Origin: Rozella allomycis CSF55
Lineage: Eukaryota; Rozellomycota
NCBI GenBank assembly: GCA_000442015.1
Contig: KE560847.1
Location: 1 to 61,946 of the forward strand
Direction of reading: 5' to 3'
DNA: 61,946 nucleotides
Shown: positions 36,291 through 46,805 of the stretch, in pieces
Position numbering within the stretch: the stretch's first letter is position 1
Layout: each line of letters opens with the position of its first letter
The notes under the pieces: generated by a model
What the model was told of the DNA's origin: nothing
Seen by the model: the letters and a program-made list of their open reading frames with translations, nothing else
Database searches by the model: none
Program-made: the position numbers and the translations under genes

Positions 36291-38051
36291 TTATTCAGGT
36301 ACTTGTATCACCTTCATAGTGTTGGTATTGCCGTGCCCGCCTTGGTGCCCTTGAATCACCACCACGTGTGAATTTGGCTTCAACAAACCCATCTTCTTTC
36401 CTTGGGTAACGGCATAACTGATACGCGCATCAACATCATCCTGCCAGCTACTAATCTTCTTTTCTTCATAGTACAAAGGATAACATCCTCTCGACAGATG
36501 TATTTGGCGAGCCACAAACTCAGATCTGGTGACTGTGATTATTGGCACAGCTGGGCGAAACTTGGCAACGAACCTTGCGGATTCCCCAGTTGTGGTCAAT
36601 ACTATTATCGCCTCAATATAATCTTCCAATGATGCGTTGACAGCGGCACATGCTATTGTTTCTGTCGGTCCGCTAGATTGAAATGACAAGTTTCGTAACT
36701 CCTCAAAGAGTGGCACATACGAAATTGTAGACTCCGCTTCGATCACAATCTTGTGCATCATTTGAACTCTATATTAGTGATCATTCGTAGTATTACGTTT
36801 CTACAGGATATGTTCCTCTCGCCGTTTCAGCTGACAACATAACACAATCTGAACCATCAAGAATAGCATTAGAAACATCGGCCACTTCGGCTCTTGTAGG
36901 ACGTGGATTTTGTGTCATGCTTTCAAGCATCTGTGTGGCACAAATCACAGGCTTTCCAACAATGTTACATCGAGCGATAATCATTTTTTGAGCAAGAAAA
37001 ACCTTTTCAGGGGGTATTTCAATTCCTAAATCCCCTCTAGCCACCATAATCCCGTCACTAACTTCCAGTATATCTATGTGAACAATGAAATATTATCTAA
37101 CCGTCAAAGTTCTTTAAGCCTTCCGTGCTTTCTATCTTTGATATAATCTTGATGTCCTTGCCCTGCTCTCCAAGTATTTTTCTGATTTCAATGACATCTT
37201 CTGGTTTTCTAATAAATGATGCGAATATCATGTCCAAGTTGTGCTTTACTGCAAATTTCAAATCTTCGGCATCTTTTCAGAAACAGCTGGAAGATCAACT
37301 CTTGCCCCTGTATTGAATAAAGAAAACGAATACCTGGAAGATTTACACCTTTGTGATTTAGTAATCGGTGGGAGTTGTTAGCTTTAACTTTAACCGTATT
37401 TCCGGAGCACTCCAATACAGTAAGAGAAAGAATTCCATCGTCAACAAAGATTTTTCCATTAACTTTTACAGCAGAGGGTAGATTTTTGTAATCCATGTAG
37501 ATTGTGTCCAAATCACCATCGTTCATTCTCTTGTCATCCGTAGTTATCAAAAAGACATGTCCTTCAGGTATAAGAATCTTTCATAAGCATATAAAATATT
37601 TACTCCCCCTTCATCCTTCAAGTTTCCAGTTCTAATTTCAGGTCTAACATAAGTCATATAATCAATTGTCACCCTTTGGTATCAAGAGCAATAGCAACTG
37701 GTCTGCCATCATATAGTTTAAAGCTATCTCTGACGTTTTGAACTGCTGTCGCATGATACTAGTTGAAACTGATTAATTGGAATTACTTCATGGGAGCCGT
37801 GGCTAAAATTTAGCCTTGCAATATTCATCCCTGCCTTGCGCAAGTCAGCCATAACTTTAGGACTATTTGTTTTTGGTCCTGATTATCTCAGAGAAAAGGA
37901 TTATACCAATAGTACAAATAATTGAGGTTTTTCTGATACCTACAGGATGTTGATCAACATTTATCCCAGCTATCCAACTTAAACGAGTGGGAATATTATT
38001 AGTGTGTAATTCAGTGTATGCAGCAGTGTTACCTAGAATTTTAGGCCTCAT
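36291..38051 (-). CDS. PYK1: Pyruvate kinase (with a one-base frame break)
   Basis: Introns at 37879-37906, 37759-37786, 37644-37672, 37578-37603, 37308-37333, 37074-37101 and 36769-36796. Family signatures are complete: [49 protein letters not shown] (active-site region), [36 protein letters not shown]. The allosteric C-domain follows. It makes pyruvate and ATP at the end of glycolysis. The spliced length is 1,568 nt, one short of a multiple of three. The break is at an AAAA run (37274-37277) inside the conserved VSEKDAEDL block; one more A gives 522 aa. This is most likely a homopolymer sequencing error rather than decay, because everything else is intact. Confidence 0.9.
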
Positions 38052-38083
38052 AGTAATTAAGCTTTGACGAATGTAAACAAAAC

Positions 38084-39475
38084 ATGCATGATCCTATATT
38101 TTCGTCGAAACCATTTTTGAACGATGATTTCAATGAACAGTAATAATTTTATTCTGCTTGTGAGAGAACCTTTCAATGTTCTGTATTAGAGGAAATCTGC
38201 GTAGAAATGCTAAAGGAGGGTTACGTAGAAGGTTTCGAAAACTTTTTCTACTTGACGCATGAGAAATCTGGAAATAAATTTATAGAAAAGCCCGTTTTAC
38301 CAGATGTTCCCGCAGAAAAGCAAAAAGCACTTGAAGACCTTGATGAAGATGGTTTTTCTAAAAGGAGGCTTTACACGCATAATGAATTGAATACGATATG
38401 CAATATTTGGAAAAGTGTTGAATATGCCAAAGAAAATAAGGATTATGAATCAATATATAAAGGATTTAAGGAACTGGGAAGTAAATTTGAGAGTATGGGT
38501 GATTATGAAAATGCCTTAAAACATCATGAAAAGGCCTTTGAATATTCCAATTTAACTGGTTTGCCAGAACATAAGGTAGAGGCCCATCTACTTGTTGGAT
38601 CAGCAAAACAAAATATCGGTAAACTTAGACAATGAATTAAAATCGATTGTTTAGAAGATGCTATTAGGTCTTTTGAGACGGCCCGAAGATTGTGTCAAAC
38701 TTATAGAGTGCTTGAACTTGAATATGAATCCTGTAAACGAGTGGTCGATGCTAGAATATTGAAGGCCAAAAAGGTATTATTGCTATAACCGTCTTACGAG
38801 ATGTGTCATGAGAACAAGTGCAAAGAGGCTATCACCCATTACATGGAAACAATAAATATTATCCAGGAAAGTTGTCCAAATGATAACTCCATGATGTATA
38901 ATGTTCATTATAACCTTGGAAATGCTTTTCACGCCAACAAAGAGTATGAACAGGCCATTGCAGTAATTTATTTCAAAGGAATAATATAGAGCTACGAATC
39001 TTATCTACAACATTCCAGGGATTGTAAAATATAATTGTTTACGAGTAATGTAGTAAATGATGTCGCTGCTGCTGGTCAGGCACATGCGTCAATAGCTTCT
39101 TGCTTTGAAGCGTAAGACTGTTTTTTAACCGATAATAGGCTTGGAAACCGAGAGGTAGCTATTGAACATCTAGAAGGATTTTGTAAGTTGGCAGAGACAC
39201 AAAACGACATGCAGTCAATGATTGAGGCATACAGACATTTGGGTGAAATGTTTAATAGGTTAAAAAACTATAGCCAATCTCTTAATTATTATCGAAAATA
39301 TTATGACACCGTGATGAGTAACTCCCCTACAATAAATGAAGCCAACATTGCTAGGTGCCAATTAGGAATTGCGAAATCCCAAGTAATATCAAAAGAAATT
39401 TTGAAGGACATTGTTCTAGCTACAGGTTCCCCTCAAAATTTAAGAAATTTATTAACGTTCAAATTGATCGAGTGA
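38084..39475 (+). CDS. TPR-repeat protein, TTC29-like
   Basis: Introns at 38140-38166, 38619-38654, 38774-38800, 38963-38989, 39024-39053 and 39112-39138 give 405 aa. After a short N-terminus, EICVEMLKEGYVEGFENFFYL resembles the start of TTC29. Then about six TPR helices pairs follow (GSKFESMGDYENALKHHEKA, NLGNAFHANKEYEQAIA, ASCFEALGNREVAIEHLE, HLGEMFNRLKNYSQSLNYY). TTC29 is an axonemal protein linked to dynein/IFT in flagella. If the assignment holds, the organism makes a flagellum. A general TPR scaffold is the alternative. Confidence 0.65.
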
Positions 39476-39506
39476 AATAAATAAACAAATTAGAAAATTA
39501 ATTGAT

Positions 39507-40420
39507 TTATTGTTCTTCTGATTCTTCTTCGCTTTCTTCTTCTTCATAATCCGACCCATAAACTCTCGTTTCCAATTCATTGATTTTAAATTCTGCCAAG
39601 ACTAACTTTCTTTTGTAATCTTCAAGCTCTAATTTTGAAGCTTCCAAAGTTGATGCTGCTAATTTTTTGAGATCTTCAATTTCCGTCTCCAGATTTGCAA
39701 TTTTATCCTTGTAGACACTTTCCGAAATTTCAGATTTTTCCATGATTTCATTTTCTTTCTTTATGAATCCTTGTGATTGTCGAATCATCTAATTTATGAA
39801 TTCGGACTGTTATTTTACTTGTTCATGCATGATTCTGTTTGCGAATTCCATAGAATGGGCAATTTTCAGAGACCAATCTTGTTCCGTTTGACATTCTGAT
39901 TCATTTGTTGTTTTAGAACAATTTTTCAGGCTTTCAATTTCATTATGAAGCTATATGTATTAGTAAATACGAATTACTTCTTCATTTTCCTGCAAGGTGT
40001 AAGCCAACGCAGATTGCAATTCATTTGCATGCAAATGTATTGAATGATATCTTTCAAATATATTTTGCAAAGATTCTATCGATTTTTTTATTGATATTAT
40101 AACGTTAGAATATTTATCATCGCCTTTGTCAATATCAATTTAAACGTACTTTTCAACACGTCTGAGAGAGCCGACAAGTATTCCTTAATTTCATTTTCTG
40201 CATCTTGTGCTGAACGATTTATTTCTTTTCTAAATTCAATAATTTTTATTCTTTTGGCAACAAATTGGTCTAGTGATTTTTGTGCTGGTTTATTGACGTT
40301 TGTTACTTCTTTCAAAGCCGTTTTATTCTTTTGATACTTCCATAATAAAAGTTGTTTTTCTCTTGGTAGCTTTTTTTGCTCCTCGAGTGGGAGAGACGCT
40401 AGGTGACTTAACTCATCCAT
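39507..40420 (-). CDS. Coiled-coil protein, unknown
   Basis: Introns at 40124-40149, 39951-39977 and 39789-39818 give 276 aa. It opens with MDELSHLASLPLEEQKKLPR and a basic helix. Two long heptad-rich coiled coils follow (about residues 60-140 and 190-255), and an acidic tail of Glu/Ser repeats closes the protein. No catalytic or known domain is seen. A GCGGCAAA element lies 11 bp upstream of the ATG. Coiled-coil architecture plus a possible E2F site would suit a kinetochore or spindle-pole component, but this is speculation. It is divergent from EMC10 (150 bp between starts). Confidence 0.7.
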
Positions 40421-40430
40421 TGCAATATGG

Positions 40431-40439
40431 GCGGCAAAA
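40431..40439 (-). promoter_or_regulatory. E2F-type site upstream of the coiled-coil gene
   Basis: GCGGCAAAA fits the consensus GCGSSAAA exactly over eight bases. It lies 11 bp upstream of the minus-strand ATG at 40420. The EMC10 gene starts on the other side at 40570. Confidence 0.4.
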
Positions 40440-40569
40440 TTCTCGAAAATTCACAAAAATTGTTCATGTATTGTAACTTTGTTAAACTATTTGTTGAGAA
40501 TTAAATAACTAAATAATTGAATACAGAATAAATGACATTGGAAACACGAAACTTGAAATTTCGTTAATT

Positions 40570-41153
40570 ATGAATTTACGTATATTCTTGACATTTTACG
40601 CTCTTTTTATATCGCCTACAGTAATGAAATATTCATGTTTAAAGTGTAAAAGACATCCAATTGCATTGTTAAACTTATGAATGTTGAAATGAACGCAAAC
40701 GTTATCGACCTTCAGAAAGATCACCTTCAGTTACCTTTACCAAAACACATTGAAGGATATCCAGTGTAATAATTTCTCTGTGTGAATTTAGATCAAAAAT
40801 TTCTTTAATAGTAAATGAAAATACTATTGCGACATGCTCTTTTGGTCCTTGGGATGATGTCTATTTAGGATTCGAAAGTTCAAGTGATAAATGTCCATCA
40901 CAGATTTATTGCTCACACAATAGCGAAGCAGCTAATTCATCTTCATCCCGTAAATTGCGACTTTTGAGGCGTGAAGTTAATGTTGTCAACCCCACAATAT
41001 TCTATAAGGAACCTGAAGTTACAAAGGGCGATGAAACCCAAAATTTTATGATAAAGTATGTAAGAGCAATTAAAATATTGTTAAAAGTGGTACATAATCC
41101 TCCCAATGCTGTTTATTTTGTTAATGGGGTCTCCCAATGCAAATTCTGAATAA
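40570..41153 (+). CDS. EMC10: EMC10, ER membrane protein complex subunit 10
   Basis: Introns at 40621-40652, 40766-40791 and 41060-41087 give 165 aa. An N-terminal signal peptide (MNLRIFLTFYALFISPT) is followed by a lumenal beta-rich domain with a CSFGPWDDVYLGF strand and paired cysteines. The C-terminal anchor NFMIKYWYIILPMLFILLMG matches the SFFAKYWMYIIPVVLFLMM anchor of animal EMC10. Retaining the last intron keeps a frame but destroys this anchor, so splicing is favoured. EMC inserts tail-anchored and multipass proteins into the ER membrane. The stop codon is 4 bp from that of the convergent MEAK7-like gene. Confidence 0.85.
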
Positions 41154-41157
41154 TAAA

Positions 41158-42261
41158 TTAATCATTCTCCTCATAATCATGATATCTAGGTCTATTTGCC
41201 AATTCAAGAAAATTTAATTCCTCTGAATGTTTTACCATCGCACTTTGTTGAGGACTTTCACTTTCAGTTTCAGCAGAGTCATTTGTACACCAAACTTCAA
41301 CCACATCAATTTGAAAATTTTCTTCACAAGAAAGACGACTGTTTCCATATGTAGTTGATTTTGGATTGGCTTTTGAATGTCCAGATTCAAAAGATGATTC
41401 AATCCACAGACCAAAATAGTGGAACTGACCGCCAAATCCAATGCCATTAGGAAGAGACTGTTTGTTATAATTTAAATACATAAAGTTATTGTTTATTCCC
41501 GTAGGCTTAAAGACTTTTAGTTCAGGGTGAAGCTGAAATAAGAAACCGTCCCCGCTACCATAAAAATTGGGATTCATTTTCCAAATATCACAAGTAAATC
41601 CTCCAAAGATGTAACCTTTTGAATCTTTGACAACAATAATGGTCGACCCACGCAGAGAATTGACAAATTGAATCCAAGATTTGCCATCTCTCTCTGATAA
41701 AAAAGTTCTTTGCCATTTATTTCTATATTCTGGTCTTAAATGGGTGCTAATTCCAAGTATACTAAATTTATCCATCAAAGTTGACTCCCTTGAAAGTTCT
41801 GGAATCCCTAAATACTCGTCGACTAAACTCATTGGCACATCCAAAAACAGAAATAGGGACGAATGAAAGATTTTAGCAACACAAGCATTCTCAATCACTA
41901 AGCTAAATTCCTTTTTTTCACAATGGGATTTAATTAACTTCGTAACTTTGGCACTTTCTTGCAAATGCGCAGTTCCGATGATTTCAATAAGAATATTGTA
42001 TTCATCAGAGTTTCTTTTAACCGATATATTTTTTAGAAATCTTTGAGTATATTCAATATTTTTTAAAACAAAATAAACACCATTTTTAACATTTCCTTGG
42101 CCGATTTCGATTAACTCGTCAAATACATCTTGCTTCAAGGGATCTTGACTATGAGCCCGGTCAAATGCATTAATGTGTATAGTTTCCAAAATTTTAGCTT
42201 CAGTTTTAGTAATAGTTGTGTAATCTGGCTCATTATTCGAAGAAGAAGTCGAATTTCCCAT
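41158..42261 (-). CDS. TLD-domain protein, MEAK7-like, N-myristoylation motif
   Basis: This is an intronless 367-aa frame, one of the few here. It begins MGNSTSSS, a good N-myristoylation signal also found in MEAK7/TLDC1. An all-helical N-terminal half follows, then a TLDc domain (residues about 180-335) with TFLSERDGKSWIQFVNSLRG, TIIVVKDSKGYIFGGFT, SGDGFLFQL, GIGFGGQFHYFGLWI and a terminal IDVVEVW. TLD proteins bind V-ATPase or act in oxidation resistance; MEAK7 works in lysosomal mTOR signalling. Its start codon is only 20 bp from that of the divergent neighbour. Confidence 0.82.
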   Translation of the reverse strand: MGNSTSSSNNEPDYTTITKTEAKILETIHINAFDRAHSQDPLKQDVFDELIEIGQGNVKNGVYFVLKNIEYTQRFLKNISVKRNSDEYNILIEIIGTAHLQESAKVTKLIKSHCEKKEFSLVIENACVAKIFHSSLFLFLDVPMSLVDEYLGIPELSRESTLMDKFSILGISTHLRPEYRNKWQRTFLSERDGKSWIQFVNSLRGSTIIVVKDSKGYIFGGFTCDIWKMNPNFYGSGDGFLFQLHPELKVFKPTGINNNFMYLNYNKQSLPNGIGFGGQFHYFGLWIESSFESGHSKANPKSTTYGNSRLSCEENFQIDVVEVWCTNDSAETESESPQQSAMVKHSEELNFLELANRPRYHDYEEND

Positions 42262-42281
42262 TTGGAAATTTTGTAAAGTAC

Positions 42282-42692
42282 ATGTCGGTAACTTTCAGTT
42301 TTTCTTAAAACAAGGCCGCAGAAACAAAGAGAAACTTAGAGGCACCAAATGAAAAAGCTGCTAAAAAATCAAAAAAGGAATACCAAAAAATAGACACCGT
42401 TCAAGACAAAGAATATAAAGCCTTCATGAACGATATTCGGCAAGATGATAATGACGAAGACACCCTGGAAGTAGAAATCATGAAGGCCAGATGGGATACC
42501 ATGGACGAAATGCAAACCCAAGATTTTATATTGAAAATACAAAATATAAGAAACAGTATTAAGGTCAAGGAAGGTAAATCAAATGATAGCAAATTTGAAA
42601 ATAATAAAAATAAAGAAGTAGATATCGATATCAGCGAAGGAGACGTAGAAGACGACGATGAAGATGATCTTTGGAGAATGATTAGGAAATAA
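42282..42692 (+). CDS. Small acidic-tailed protein with a two-codon first exon
   Basis: Exon 1 is just ATG-TCG; a 27-nt intron (42288-42314) follows, then a long exon, for 127 aa in all. The N-terminal half is Lys-rich. A conserved-looking helix follows (KARWDTMDEMQTQDFILKIQ), and the C-terminus is very acidic, ending DDLWRMIRK. I do not recognise the family. Without the splice there is no in-frame ATG upstream of 42426, and the long open stretch 42315-42425 would be unexplained, which supports the tiny first exon. It is divergent from the MEAK7-like gene with 20 bp between the start codons. Confidence 0.65.
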
Positions 42693-42792
42693 TGAGCAAA
42701 GAATACATCTTTTTTATATTATAAATACCGTATCCAATGATTATTGATTAACAATAAATGCTTGATTTAGACTCTTATTTCGAAATTTTCTA

Positions 42793-43596
42793 ATGCCAAA
42801 ATTTAGTCCTACCAGGTGCAAAGTGCAATTAAAACTAGCGATTAATCGTATAAAATTGTTCCAGTCAAAAAAACAATCCTTGAACCAAAATCAAAGACGT
42901 GAAATAGCAGATTTACTAGAAAATAACAAAATCGAAAGTGCCAAGATCAGAGTATTTGAGTATCAGTTCAAAAAGTTAGGTAGAAAATATAATTCGAGAA
43001 GATTATATGCTTGAAGTTCTTGAGATCTTACAACTATATTGTGAGACACTAATTGCTCGCTTTGGATTATTGGAACACATGTCAGTGTGTGACCCAAGTA
43101 TTGAGGAAGCCATTAAAACACTAATCTACGCAGCCCCCAGATCTGAAGTGCAGGAGCTTCTTGTACTCAGGGATATGTTTTTGTGCAAATATGGCAAAGA
43201 TTTTGTTAAAGACGTGGTAGAGAATAACCAGAATGTAAATGAAAGAGTAAGAGACAGTCTCACTCGACAAAGATTGTTCAAAAGCTTAAAATACAGACCC
43301 CTGACCCGTTACTGGTAAATCAATATTTGATTGAAATTGCAAAAGCATTTAATGTTGTCTACGATTCTTCAAGGTTCAATGAGCCAAGTTTGACAAGCAA
43401 TAACTCTATCATGATGCCGGTAATGGCACCTGTAAACTATCAGGAACAAGTATTTAAATTGCCAATAGAGAGTGGTACATGCAAATCTAGTGAATTTGAA
43501 ACACCAACACCGAAATATGAAGGTTCATCAGAATCAGGAAACGCGATTGATTTTGACGAATTATCAAAGCGCTTTGAAATGCTCAAAAAGAAATAA
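42793..43596 (+). CDS. IST1: IST1, ESCRT-III-associated protein
   Basis: Introns at 42952-42979 and 43247-43272 give 249 aa. The IST1 N-domain is clear: QLKLAINRIKLFQSKK, KIRVENIIREDYMLEVLEILQLYCETLIARFGL, SVQEL-like and VNQYLIEIAKAF. At the very C-terminus, DELSKRFEMLKKK fits the MIT-interacting motif that binds Vps4. IST1 modulates Vps4 in endosomal sorting, cytokinesis and tubule scission. Its neighbour VPS26, also endosomal, lies further along the window. Confidence 0.92.
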
Positions 43597-43681
43597 ATGG
43601 AATTGTCATTGGAATTTATTAAAATAATTTGTCGTAAATAATCTGACCTGTAAACAAACTCCGAATTTCCGTTAAATTGAA

Positions 43682-45059
43682 ATGACAAATAATGATGAGA
43701 TGCTAACCGCCAACATTGATGCTCCTAATATCGCAACAAGAGAAAATCAGAAGCGCAAAAATAAAGCGATGCAAATAGGTAATACCAGTTTTTCAAAGAA
43801 AATTAGGGAACCTTAATACTACTTTCCAACATCTTCATTTAACTTCTGTGATTTTGGAAGGTTCGAAAAAAAATGAAGACATTCCTTCTAATAATGAAGA
43901 TATAGATCTTGATCTGGACTCCTCAAATTCTTCCATTAAACAAGAAATAGAGAATGATGGAAAGCTTACTAGGAACGAGATAAATGGCGCTCAGATAGAA
44001 TCGATTATATCGCCCAAAATAAATATTGAGAGTTTAGGTCTAGCCGAATCGTTTGATCCATCAACGATTGTTGAAAACACAAAAAATGGAAGCGAGAAAG
44101 CTCTTTACAACGACATTAATAATATAATCTACAAGTATTTCTAATTTAATATTCCATTCCATAGTGGCCCTGCACATGGGCAAAAAATTCTCTGCAGAAT
44201 TGTTCGAAGAAAGAATGGAGTTGATGCAATGCACCCAATTTATGACTTGATGATGGAATCTAATGACGGAAGTACTGTATTTTTGCTTTCTGCAAGAAAA
44301 CGTAAAAAGAGCAAGAATGCAAATTATTTCATATCGGACAGGCGAATAGAGTCCACAAAATCGAAAGATCATGGAGTCGGGAAGGTCAGGTACGTATTGT
44401 TTCGTTTCTTTACTTTGATCCAATTTTCTAGGGACTACTTTTACCGTTTATGACAATGGCATTAATCCATTTAAAGTCGATGGCATAATCAAAGAAAAGG
44501 GTCAAAAACCAAGACAAGAAATATGCTCTGTTTTATATGTAAGTTACCGCACTTGATTTTCATCAGGAACCCAACGTCTTGGGTTTTAAAGGCCCTAGAA
44601 AGATGACAATACTTCTTCCAAGTATGCTTCAGGGAGGTATTAGGACAATAATTCAACCACGCATAGTAATTGATGCTAATAATATTGTTGACAGAAATCT
44701 GAAACTATTTTAGAAAGATATAAAGAAAATCAATTAGATGATATATTGACTTTATACAACAAATCTCCCCAATGGAATGAAGGTATCACATGATATTAAA
44801 AGGTACATGTAGAAACTCAATCATACGTCCTGAATTTCAATGGCAGGGTTACAATGGCAAGCGTTAAAAACTTTCAAGTCGTCCACAAGAACGATCGTAA
44901 AATATCCGTTTTTTACGTTAACAAGTGGATTATGTCGTTCTTCAGTTTGGAAGGGTTTCTCCTGATGTATTCACAATGGATTTTCAATATCCTTTGAATG
45001 CTTTACAAGCATTTGGGATTGCTCTGACAAGTTTTGACGCAAAGTTAGCGTGTGAATAA
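43682..45059 (+). CDS. Tubby-like protein
   Basis: Introns at 43779-43806, 44135-44164, 44390-44417, 44539-44566, 44666-44694, 44783-44812 and 44897-44925 give 391 aa. The C-terminal tubby barrel carries [93 protein letters not shown] and the terminal AKLACE. The basic patch binds PI(4,5)P2. Tubby proteins bring receptors into cilia through IFT-A, in line with a flagellated organism. The third intron must end in TTG to keep the invariant RSNFLG motif. Confidence 0.92.
44390..44417 (+). other. GT-TG intron in the Tubby gene (28 nt)
   Basis: The intron begins GTACGTATTG and ends TACTTTG, followed by ATCC. Splicing produces [16 protein letters not shown], where RSNFxGTxFTxYD is nearly invariant in Tubby domains. 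The only nearby AG (TTCTAG, ending 44431) would delete SNFL and shift the frame into an early stop. The spliced CDS is a multiple of three only with the TTG end. Confidence 0.88.
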
Positions 45060-45165
45060 AGATTCTCGTTTTTCATTTAATTTATATAAAATTTGCTAGT
45101 CATTGAATAGTTTTTTAGCTTTAAATTTTAAATGTCTGGGGTTCAAACATACACTGAAATTTTCA

Positions 45166-45502
45166 ATGTCGAATAGCAAGTCGGAATCAATCAAGAACGC
45201 ATTAAAATTGCTTTATTTTCCAGCATTTATGTCCGGTATTAATTTAATCGCGTAAAGAAAATAGGAATTGCACTCATGTTTGGTTCTCTCGGTGGAATGC
45301 TCTTTGCAACAGCCAGGAAAGATACCAAAGCGTTAATCAGGTATAGCTACGGAAAAATGATTGGTGCAGGGCTTTCTGTTTCCTTGTTCTATGTTCCCAG
45401 AATTGGTATGATTATTATATGATAATTACAGGGCACGTAGTTTATGACATGAATGATATAGTTTTCACTCGCATCAAAAACGAAATTAATAATACCTTCT
45501 AA
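45166..45502 (+). CDS. Small two-helix membrane protein, possibly TMEM242-like
   Basis: Introns at 45236-45264 and 45406-45431 give 93 aa. The first membrane helix (FPAFMSGIALMFGSLGGMLF) is followed by ATARKD, as in the first hairpin of TMEM242 (ATKRKN), a helper of mitochondrial complex I/ATP synthase assembly. The second is YGKMIGAGLSVSLFYVP. An alternative model splices 45331-45359 instead of the last intron and stays open, so the middle is uncertain. An overlapping 14-codon upstream ORF (ATG at 45132) precedes the start. Confidence 0.5.
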
Positions 45503-45575
45503 TAAAAGTAGTTTGAATCCATTAATGAATTAGCCTATACATTTTATTCCATTATATGATTCAAAATTTATTTCA

Positions 45576-46716
45576 TCAATCGAGCGAACACAAATAGTCA
45601 AGTAACTTAGTTGAATTTTCTTTGATTACATCATTGTTTGACATCTTAAAAACAATGCATTGTATCTTGTCATTTGTAATGCTCTGAGCGTTTGAAATAG
45701 AGGTTTTCTCATACTGTTTTAAAATGTCTTTTTGTTCATCTCTAGATAACCATACATATTTCGATTTACGACAGCTTNATACATATTTCCATTTACGACA
45801 GCTTTAAATTTGTGTCGAATATAACTAGTACATATAAATTTCCTGAAGAGTTTCCACTACAGGTTTGGAGCGGCTTTACCGCACTCATCTTTACCACATC
45901 AAAAATAGATCCAAGCTCTTTGTTTGCATTTTGTACATTTTCATGTAAACGTGAATTTTCATCACATAAAACCAATATCTTTGATTTAAAAACGTTTCCC
46001 ACGCTTTGCTCAGAATAAGAATTAATCAAGTCATTCAAAATGTCATCCTTTTGATCATCCAAGCTAAACAAGGTTTTTTCATATTGAGACAATTGACTCA
46101 TGAATCCAACGTTTGGACATATCGAATTTCTTATTTGTTTAACATGATCATATGATTTTTGCATTCTCCAACCTTTAACCTTCATCACATATGCAATTGC
46201 AATCGTTGGTGACCTAGATATCCCCAAAGTGCAATGTATTAAAGCATTTCTACTTCTACTTTTGGCTTTATCTTATTTTGAAATCTAGTCATAGGTACCA
46301 AGAAATTCAAAGCATTTGGGCAAATAGTTCAAAATATCCTGATCGAAATAATCTTGAAAGTCAAAATGGCAATATTCAATATCGTCATCGTTCTCGAATG
46401 CATTTTTGGCTTCTTTTGAAACATTCAACACAAAGGAGATATTATTTTCCTTTATGAAAGAAATGTCATGCGCGTCGCGCTCGCTACCCAACCAAAGTCC
46501 TGGAAGGATGAGTGAGGGTGCAGTTTTTATATTTGAAGAACTTTTTGCATATATCGGTGATGGATTTTGTTCTTCATGTAATGCTTGTACACACTATTCA
46601 TTTTACTAAATATTATATGTTACTTTTGACTCTGCCAAAGTCTGTGACAAACGATCAGTCTCTATAATCAAATTGGAATTCCTTTTTAATTTAGTAGCCC
46701 TAGGCTGTAAAGACAT
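45576..46716 (-). CDS. Dual-specificity protein phosphatase (MKP-like)
   Basis: Introns at 46594-46623, 46272-46298 and 45742-45769. With a 27-nt assembly duplication removed the CDS is 1,029 nt, 342 aa. The DSP domain begins at LILPGLWLGSERDAHD and has FDFQDYFDQDI with the general-acid Asp. The active site is NALIHCTLGISRSPTIAIAYVM (Cys-x5-Arg). The C-terminal 150 residues are unlike known MKPs and match nothing I recognise. The enzyme dephosphorylates phospho-Tyr/Thr, often on MAP kinases. Confidence 0.82.
45752..45804. repeat. 26-bp direct repeat around an N (assembly join)
   Basis: The 26 bases at 45752-45777 and 45779-45804 are identical except one (C for G), with a single N at 45778 between them. 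Collapsing them joins the upstream phosphatase exon to a normal 28-nt intron ending TAG at 45742 and a further coding exon. Without the collapse the gene would stop at 45793. Confidence 0.85.
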
Positions 46717-46805
46717 TCGGAGTTTTGTAAATTTGTCAAACAAGAAAACATCAAAGTGTTACAATAATAAAATAGACTTTGATTTATGTAAGAATATGAA
46801 TTTAT

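Noticed and set aside
43247-43318. Longer open reading frame continuing in IST1
   Set aside because: Conserved IST1 residues (VNER-IVQKL, TPDPLLVNQYLIEIAKAF) require a 26-nt intron here; the continuous frame ends in non-conserved sequence.
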